A stretch of DNA of 5,012 bases from Burkholderiales bacterium. Lineage in GTDB: Bacteria; Pseudomonadota; Gammaproteobacteria; Burkholderiales; Burkholderiaceae_C. The DNA is taken from the NCBI GenBank assembly GCA_005786815.1, contig SYDB01000232.1:1-5012 (forward strand). The letters are read 5' to 3'. Both the position numbers and the translations under genes were made by a program. A model generated the notes under the pieces. That model was not told where the DNA came from. It saw only the letters and a list, made by a program, of their open reading frames with translations, and ran no database searches. Within the stretch, counting starts at the first letter, position 1, and the number at the start of each line of letters is the position of its first letter. Positions 1 to 5,012 of this stretch are shown here, in pieces.

Positions 1-439
<439 letters not shown>

Positions 440-440
<1 letters not shown>

Positions 441-886
441 TGGCTGAAATAGCGTTCCATTTCAATGCGCCTGACAAGGTGGCCTATTCCTGTCGCTTGT
501 TGCGTAAAGCGGTTGCATCTGGCGCAAAAGTTGTCGTTGTTGTTCCTGCTGCGCAGATAGATCATTTGGACGAAAGCTTGTGGACGTTTTCGCAGCTTGA
601 GTTTTTGGCGCATTGCCGTATGGATAGCCCTCAGGCCTTACGACAAGCTTCTCCCGTGCATTTGGCCAGCGACTTGGACGTGTTGGATGCCTTGACTCCG
701 CGTGATGTTTTGTTAAATCTAGGCGACAAGGTTTGTGCGGGTTTCGAGCAGTTTGCGCGCGTGATTGAAGTTGTCACGCTTGAAGATGCAGACCGCCAAC
801 ATGCGCGAAGCCGTTGGAAGCAATACACCGACCAAGGATTTGATATCGTGCGGCATGATTTAAAGTTAAAGGAATCCCTTGTTTGA
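440..886 (+). CDS. holC: DNA polymerase III chi subunit
   Basis: Accessory subunit of the replicative clamp loader complex; in E. coli chi pairs with psi (HolD) and contacts single-strand binding protein to hold the polymerase on lagging-strand template. The predicted 148 aa match the E. coli length of 147. Typical features are the N-terminal strand-helix block FHFNAPDKVAYSCRLLRKA (about residues 6-24), a Val-rich strand after it, and the WxxSQLEFLAH-like region near residues 50-60, where the family carries the nucleotidyl-domain-like fold. The ATG at 440 overlaps the pepA TGA (TGATG), so translation is probably coupled. A TTG three bases upstream is also in frame, but it would lengthen the overlap without benefit. 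No separate promoter is seen. Location directly after pepA strongly supports the call. Confidence 0.93.
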
Positions 887-893
887 TTTTTTG

Positions 894-909
894 GTGTCAT
901 AGTTGACAC
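894..909. promoter_or_regulatory. Perfect 6-bp inverted repeat over the -35 region, possible operator
   Basis: GTGTCA at 894-899 and TGACAC at 904-909 are exact reverse complements separated by TAGT. The right arm overlaps the candidate -35 hexamer TTGACA (903-908) of the downstream binding-protein gene. A dyad in this place is typical of a repressor operator, though no regulator family is recognised. As RNA it could also form a short hairpin after holC, but no T-run follows at once, so a terminator is less likely. Confidence 0.35.
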
Positions 910-931
910 TTGTTGTTCGTGTTCTTGTCAT
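903..931 (+). promoter_or_regulatory. Candidate sigma-70 promoter for the substrate-binding protein gene
   Basis: A consensus -35 hexamer TTGACA (903-908) is followed after 17 bases by TGTCAT (926-931), which matches the -10 consensus TATAAT at four of six positions. The likely start would be near 938-940, giving a short leader of about 25 bases with the strong Shine-Dalgarno AAGGAG at 951-956, seven bases before ATG 964. The perfect -35 and ideal spacing favour it; the weak -10 lowers confidence. Confidence 0.45.
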
Positions 932-963
932 TTTTAATTTTTTAAACCCTAAGGAGTTTCACC

Positions 964-2118
964 ATGCGTTTTCAAACCAAACCCTTATTTCAATTGACTG
1001 CTTTTGCTGCGTCTATGGCGTTCGCTAGTGCGGTGATCGCCCAAGAGCAAGTCATCAAGATCGGCCACGTCGCGCCTTTGAGTGGCGCAATCGCCCACTT
1101 GGGAAAAGACAATGAAAACGGCGCTCGCCTAGCCATTGAAGACTTGAATGCCAAAGGCATTTCTATCAACGGTAAAAAAGTAAAGTTTGAATTAGTGGCG
1201 GAAGACGATGCGGCAGACCCCAAGCAAGGCACAGCCGCGGCGCAAAAATTGGTTGATGCCAAGGTCAGCGGTATCGTGGGCCACTTAAATTCGGGTACTT
1301 CAATTCCTGCTTCCAAAATTTACAACGATGCAGGCATTCCCCAAATTTCACCGTCTGCTACGAATCCCAAATACACCCGCCAAGGCTTTAAAACCACGTT
1401 TCGCGTGGTAGCCGACGATGTGCATTTGGGCGGAACCTTGGGTCGTTATGCCGTGAAAGACCTCAAGGGCAAAGCCATTGCAGTGATCGATGACCGCACA
1501 GCCTATGGCCAAGGTGTTGCCGAAGAATTTGAAAAAGCTGTCAAAGCAGCAGGCGGTAACTTGGTGGGCCATGAGTTCACGACCGACAAAGCCACTGACT
1601 TCATGTCAATCCTCACCACGATCAAGGGCAAAAAGCCTGATATCGTCTTCTTTGGCGGCATGGACGCTGTAGGCGGCACGATGTTGAAACAAATGAAATC
1701 TTTGGGCTTGAACGCCAAGTTCATGGGCGGCGATGGCATGTGCACAACCGAATTAGTCAAGCTTGCGGGCGACGCAATGGCCGATGGCCAAGTCGTCTGC
1801 GCTGAGGCAGGTGGCGTTGACGGTGCCTTGAAGAAGGGCGTGGAAGACTTTGGCGTGAAATACAAAAAACGTTTCAATGACGACGTCAAACTCTACGCCC
1901 CCTATGTGTATGACGCTGTCAACGTGATGGTGGACGCAATGCAACGTGCGAAATCTTCTGACCCTGCTAAATATTTACCTGAATTGGCCAAAACATCAAG
2001 CTACAAGGGTGTGACAGGAAATATCTCTTTTGATTCAAAAGGAGACATTAAAAATGGCGCGTTAACTCTTTACACCTATAAAGCGGGCAAGCGCGACCAA
2101 CTTGCAGTGGTTCGTTAA
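964..2118 (+). CDS. Branched-chain amino acid type ABC transporter substrate-binding protein (LivJ/HAAT family)
   Basis: Periplasmic receptor that captures a small ligand, probably an amino acid or related compound, and delivers it to an ABC permease. The 384-aa product has a signal peptide: basic start MRFQTK, hydrophobic stretch to about residue 24, and likely cleavage after VIA (residue 26), with no lipobox Cys. The mature protein begins IKIGHVAPLSGAIAHLGKDN, the classical opening of type I periplasmic binding proteins, followed by NGARLAIEDLN, the ligand-loop-like NSGTSIPAS and SPSATNP, then RTAYGQG (Tyr181) and the GYxYDAVxV-like block near the end. Cys260 and Cys279 could form a disulfide. 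Where E. coli LivJ has the ligand-binding Glu226 in YGGYxPEMG, this protein has FGGMDAVGG, so the exact substrate is uncertain. AAGGAG seven bases before the ATG fixes the start. No permease or ATPase gene flanks it, so it seems to be an orphan receptor. Confidence 0.92.
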   Translation: MRFQTKPLFQLTAFAASMAFASAVIAQEQVIKIGHVAPLSGAIAHLGKDNENGARLAIEDLNAKGISINGKKVKFELVAEDDAADPKQGTAAAQKLVDAKVSGIVGHLNSGTSIPASKIYNDAGIPQISPSATNPKYTRQGFKTTFRVVADDVHLGGTLGRYAVKDLKGKAIAVIDDRTAYGQGVAEEFEKAVKAAGGNLVGHEFTTDKATDFMSILTTIKGKKPDIVFFGGMDAVGGTMLKQMKSLGLNAKFMGGDGMCTTELVKLAGDAMADGQVVCAEAGGVDGALKKGVEDFGVKYKKRFNDDVKLYAPYVYDAVNVMVDAMQRAKSSDPAKYLPELAKTSSYKGVTGNISFDSKGDIKNGALTLYTYKAGKRDQLAVVR

Positions 2119-2129
2119 AAATTTATGAA

Positions 2130-2204
2130 TGACTTGTCCACCAGTTGATTCTCTCGTGCGTTGTATACGCATTGAGATTACAGGAGACGCTCTTGGACAA
2201 GTCA
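2130..2204 (+). promoter_or_regulatory. Structured leader: 11-bp inverted repeat bracketing the start of the 63-aa gene
   Basis: TGACTTGTCCA (2130-2140) and TGGACAAGTCA (2194-2204) are exact reverse complements. The right arm includes the last two bases of the TTG start codon and the next codons; the Shine-Dalgarno lies in the 53-base loop. Inside the loop TGCGT (2157-2161) and ACGCA (2167-2171) form a second hairpin around TGTAT. The right arm is followed by G and five T (2206-2210), so the fold could block initiation or act as an attenuator. A seven-codon frame, ATG 2125 to TGA 2148, crosses the left arm but has no Shine-Dalgarno. Function is inference; the repeat is seen directly. Confidence 0.4.
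2182..2186 (+). promoter_or_regulatory. Shine-Dalgarno that selects the TTG start at 2193
   Basis: AGGAG ends six bases before TTG 2193-2195, the ideal distance. No ATG or GTG in the same frame has a comparable site, and the earlier in-frame TTG at 2145 has none. This decides the start of the small protein. Confidence 0.6.
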
Positions 2205-2384
2205 GTTTTTCAAATCGATCCCCCAGATGTCGCGATAGAGCGTCGCTACAAAGCAGTGGTGAACGAAAAATCTGGAATCAAAGCCACTTTTGACCGTATC
2301 CGCGCACAACTAGCGCAAGAGGCTGAACAACGTAGCCGTCCCGCATCACGCATTTATTCAGGTTTTCGCGCCTTTAAAGCTTAG
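2193..2384 (+). CDS. Small basic protein of unknown function, 63 aa, TTG start
   Basis: I do not recognise a family. With the TTG start chosen from the AGGAG at 2182-2186, the product is 63 aa, beginning MDKSVFQIDPPDV and ending SRIYSGFRAFKA. It has no signal peptide, no membrane segment and no Cys. The middle (roughly residues 17-48, from ERRYKAVV to AEQRSR) is rich in charged residues and Ala and is likely helical; the tail is basic with aromatic residues. Codon choice resembles the neighbours, which suggests a real resident gene. It lies 74 bases after the binding-protein gene with no clear terminator between, so it could be read through from it or have its own promoter. The leader contains a notable inverted repeat. 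A frame this short could be non-coding; the good Shine-Dalgarno is the main support. Confidence 0.55.
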   Translation: MDKSVFQIDPPDVAIERRYKAVVNEKSGIKATFDRIRAQLAQEAEQRSRPASRIYSGFRAFKA

Positions 2385-2397
2385 TTCGCTGTTATAG

Positions 2398-2416
2398 GTT
2401 GTTGCCATGCAACAAC
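2398..2416 (+). other. Perfect 8-bp hairpin after the 63-aa gene, possible weak terminator or RNA element
   Basis: GTTGTTGC (2398-2405) and GCAACAAC (2409-2416) pair exactly around the three-base loop CAT, with one more G-T and one A-T pair possible outside. It starts 14 bases after the stop codon, a usual place for a terminator, but what follows (TTGGTGCAC) is not a T-run. It may instead stabilise the 3' end of the upstream message or be a protein-binding dyad. The rest of the 166-base gap up to mreB is AT-rich and I see no gene in it. Confidence 0.4.
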
Positions 2417-2485
2417 TTGGTGCACTTTAAGAGGCTTTTAGTATTCAGATTGCGTTTGCAGTTTTGCTTAGCAACTACCCTTTCT

Positions 2486-3588
<1,103 letters not shown>

Positions 3589-3596
3589 CCCGTTTA

Positions 3597-3615
3597 TTTC
3601 AATCCAAGATTGGAA
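3597..3615. terminator. Hairpin between convergent mreB and MCE genes, possible bidirectional terminator
   Basis: TTTCAATC (3597-3604) pairs with GATTGGAA (3608-3615) around a CAA loop, eight pairs including one G-T wobble. It lies in the 44-base gap between the stop of mreB and the stop of the minus-strand gene. On the plus strand a run of six T (3629-3634) follows only 13 bases later, and the minus strand lacks a T-run, so it is a non-canonical terminator at best; position is its main support. Confidence 0.4.
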
Positions 3616-3632
3616 ATGTTCAATACGGTTTT

Positions 3633-4538
3633 TTAGTTTTTGGGTGCGGAAGCAGCATTGGCGGGGCGGGCAGGCGCTATCCATTTACCAACACCGCCTT
3701 GTCTGAAGTCTTGTAAGGTTTGCTCAGTTTTTTGTACCAAACTGTTGGTGCTTTCCATGGTCTTTTGCGTACTTTCCATGACCTTCTGTGTGCTTTCTAT
3801 CGCCTTCTGCGTGCTGCCTAGCACTTGACGCGCAGATTGCATGGTTTTTTCGGTGAGCTCCGCATTACGCACCATGCTGGCACTACCTAAATCGAGATTA
3901 GTAAGCATATGGTCGACCCGAGGGTCTTGGGCGCGGGCGTTGAGGCTGTTGAGAAGCCTCTCGGTAGATACCAGTGTTTTGTTGATGTTGGCTAAGGTGG
4001 CAGGGAGACCTTTATGAGGGTCCGTGATCTCTGCAGCAACTGACATCACGCGTGCAATAGCTGGATCAATTTTTTCTAAAACCTTTTTCTCGAGATCGTG
4101 TGCAAGATCAAAATGTTTGAAGTCAATAGCGTCGTTGTTTTTGAAAAAATCGCTGTTGCTGGGGTGCTTACGAAGAATCAATTCGGCGCCGACCAGTTTG
4201 GCAGAGGCCAGTTCCAAGGTGGACCCAGCGGTTGCTAGACCGCGATATTTTTCCTTGACCTCCAGCGTGCCTTGAATCTCTCCGCTGGGTGTGAGTTCTA
4301 AACTCTTGACTTGGCCAACAGGAAAACCTTGATAGACCACTTTCATGCCATTGCTCAAATGCACGCCAGAACTTGTTGCAAAGCGCAACACCAGGTTGTC
4401 ATCAAATGCGCCTTGCTTTTTTGCTAACCAAAAGCCAAGTCCAAGCAACACACCTGCTGCGATGGCCGTGACAACAAGAAGATTGCGCAATGCATGACCT
4501 TGCTGCGCTGGTAAGTGAGTGTTCAATGAATGTGTCAT
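3633..4538 (-). CDS. MCE (MlaD-type) family protein with long heptad-repeat C-terminal tail
   Basis: Probable inner-membrane-anchored component of a phospholipid or lipid ABC transport system; MCE domains form hexameric rings that carry lipid across the periplasm. The 301-aa product has a cytoplasmic N terminus, one membrane segment (about residues 19-38, LVVTAIAAGVLLGLGFWLA core), and an MCE domain at roughly 48-125 with the family motif GFPVGQV (71-77) and KLVGAELIL near its end. After a helical linker, seven in-register heptads fill residues 228-276, three of them nearly identical (STQKAIE, STQKVME, STQKTME). The tail ends in a Pro/Ala-rich stretch. E. coli MlaD is only 183 aa, so the extension is large. 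The start is fixed by AAGGAG at 4545-4550, six bases upstream. A membrane-protein gene ends 52 bases before it on the same strand. No mlaF-like ATPase is visible, so mlaD, pqiB-like or another MCE subgroup cannot be separated. Confidence 0.85.
   Translation of the reverse strand: MTHSLNTHLPAQQGHALRNLLVVTAIAAGVLLGLGFWLAKKQGAFDDNLVLRFATSSGVHLSNGMKVVYQGFPVGQVKSLELTPSGEIQGTLEVKEKYRGLATAGSTLELASAKLVGAELILRKHPSNSDFFKNNDAIDFKHFDLAHDLEKKVLEKIDPAIARVMSVAAEITDPHKGLPATLANINKTLVSTERLLNSLNARAQDPRVDHMLTNLDLGSASMVRNAELTEKTMQSARQVLGSTQKAIESTQKVMESTQKTMESTNSLVQKTEQTLQDFRQGGVGKWIAPARPANAASAPKN
3711..3857 (-). repeat. In-frame 21-bp tandem repeats coding seven heptads
   Basis: Seven 21-base units encode residues 228-276 of the MCE protein: LTEKTMQ, SARQVLG, STQKAIE, STQKVME, STQKTME, STNSLVQ, KTEQTLQ. 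The three central units (3753-3815) are recognisable as DNA repeats, with 16 of 21 bases shared between the first and second on the plus strand and 17 of 21 between the second and third. The outer units are kept only at protein level, as expected for older duplications. Confidence 0.8.
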
Positions 4539-4590
4539 GCATGTCTCCTTGCTAGCACGTGTTGTATTTCAGCGGTCATATGTACATATT

Positions 4591-5012
4591 TCAAGAGGCG
4601 CCGCGCAGCAACCAATGGATATATGAATCGACTGCTTCTACCAACAATATCCATATAACCATCAGCCACAGCAACCGCGTGGCGCTGCGTGAAGGCGATT
4701 CTTTTGCGCGACTCAAAATAACCTTGTCCAAATGACCCAGCCAACCCAGACCTAAAGCCTCTACGCCGGTTCTGAGGCATAAACGCATTAACTCAGTGAC
4801 CGGGTAATGTTGCGCAAGTTCTTGTAAAGCTGACTCACCAAATGCCGCATTGGAGGCTTGTATGCCAACAAAATAGCCGATCCATGCACACAATAAAAAT
4901 ACAACCACGTTGACCCATGCGGCCCACAGGGTGGCCAAGATGTCGGACAGCACGTCATTGTTTTGCGCGCTGCCTTCTAGCGATTGAAATAACACCACGC
5001 GAACACCAAGCA
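4591..5012 (-). CDS. Membrane protein, C-terminal part, possibly MlaE-like permease; 5' end outside window
   Basis: The open frame runs off the right edge: before the GTG at 4998, four more codons (L-G-V-R) are open, so the visible piece is probably the C-terminal 139 or so residues of a longer protein rather than a 135-aa one starting at GTG. No Shine-Dalgarno can be judged there. Two hydrophobic segments stand out: LATLWAAWVNVVVFLLCAWI and, near the end, LLWLMVIWILLVEAVD. Between them is an amphipathic stretch and a basic patch, LSRAKESPSRSATR. That patch and the following helix loosely recall the SRATTR-plus-final-helix end of MlaE permeases, and mlaE directly precedes mlaD in E. coli, so a permease role is possible. 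The likeness is weak, and an unrelated membrane protein is equally possible. It ends 52 bases before the MCE gene, consistent with one operon. Confidence 0.6.
   Translation of the reverse strand, partial: LGVRVVLFQSLEGSAQNNDVLSDILATLWAAWVNVVVFLLCAWIGYFVGIQASNAAFGESALQELAQHYPVTELMRLCLRTGVEALGLGWLGHLDKVILSRAKESPSRSATRLLWLMVIWILLVEAVDSYIHWLLRGAS

Noticed and set aside
1503..1889. Minus-strand 128-aa frame opposite the receptor gene.
   Set aside because: Shadow of a well-conserved plus-strand gene, with low-complexity Ser/Pro composition.
2145..2192. Longer version of the 63-aa protein starting at TTG 2145 (79 aa).
   Set aside because: No Shine-Dalgarno precedes 2145, while AGGAG sits six bases before TTG 2193.
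4578..4589. Perfect 12-bp palindrome ATATGTACATAT between the two minus-strand genes.
   Set aside because: About one perfect 12-bp palindrome is expected by chance in 5 kb, and no promoter elements surround it.
4535..4780. Minus-strand 81-aa frame whose stop overlaps the ATG of the MCE gene (ATGA arrangement).
   Set aside because: It overlaps the longer membrane-protein frame, is rich in Arg and His with no coherent domain, and has no evident Shine-Dalgarno. The competing frame shows clear membrane segments and runs to the window edge.

Overview
The window looks like ordinary chromosome from a betaproteobacterium of the order Burkholderiales, probably Comamonadaceae or a close relative. That placement is inferred from the pepA-holC pair, the betaproteobacterial style of the MreB sequence and the moderate base composition. 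It is not based on any database search.

Layout, left to right. (1) Bases 1-440 are the 3' end of pepA (leucyl aminopeptidase), cut by the window edge inside its NTDAEGR signature. Its stop overlaps by one base the start of holC (DNA polymerase III chi subunit, 440-886). (2) A 77-base gap holds a palindrome that overlaps a candidate promoter, followed by a strong ribosome binding site. It leads into a secreted periplasmic-binding protein of the branched-chain amino acid (LivJ/HAAT) type (964-2118), with no permease or ATPase genes beside it. (3) A structured 74-base leader precedes a 63-aa protein of unknown function that starts with TTG (2193-2384). An 11-bp perfect inverted repeat brackets this leader and its right arm contains the start codon. 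(4) A 166-base AT-rich gap with an 8-bp hairpin leads into a complete mreB (2551-3588), which is not followed by mreC. (5) On the minus strand, convergent with mreB, lie an MCE/MlaD-type lipid-transport protein (3633-4538) with a long heptad-repeat tail and, upstream of it, the C-terminal part of a membrane protein (4591 to the window edge). The membrane protein may be the permease partner, but that is weakly supported.

How they fit together. pepA-holC is a common translationally coupled housekeeping pair. The binding protein and the small unknown gene look like separate units. MreB organises the lateral cell wall, and the MCE protein probably belongs to an inner-membrane complex moving phospholipid across the periplasm. 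Both concern the cell envelope, but convergent orientation argues against one operon.

I see no mobile element, CRISPR array, tRNA or rRNA, and no clear novel defence or metabolic system. The points most worth a second look are the leader of the 63-aa gene, the mreB without mreCD downstream, the palindrome over the -35 of the binding-protein gene, and the heptad tail of the MCE protein.
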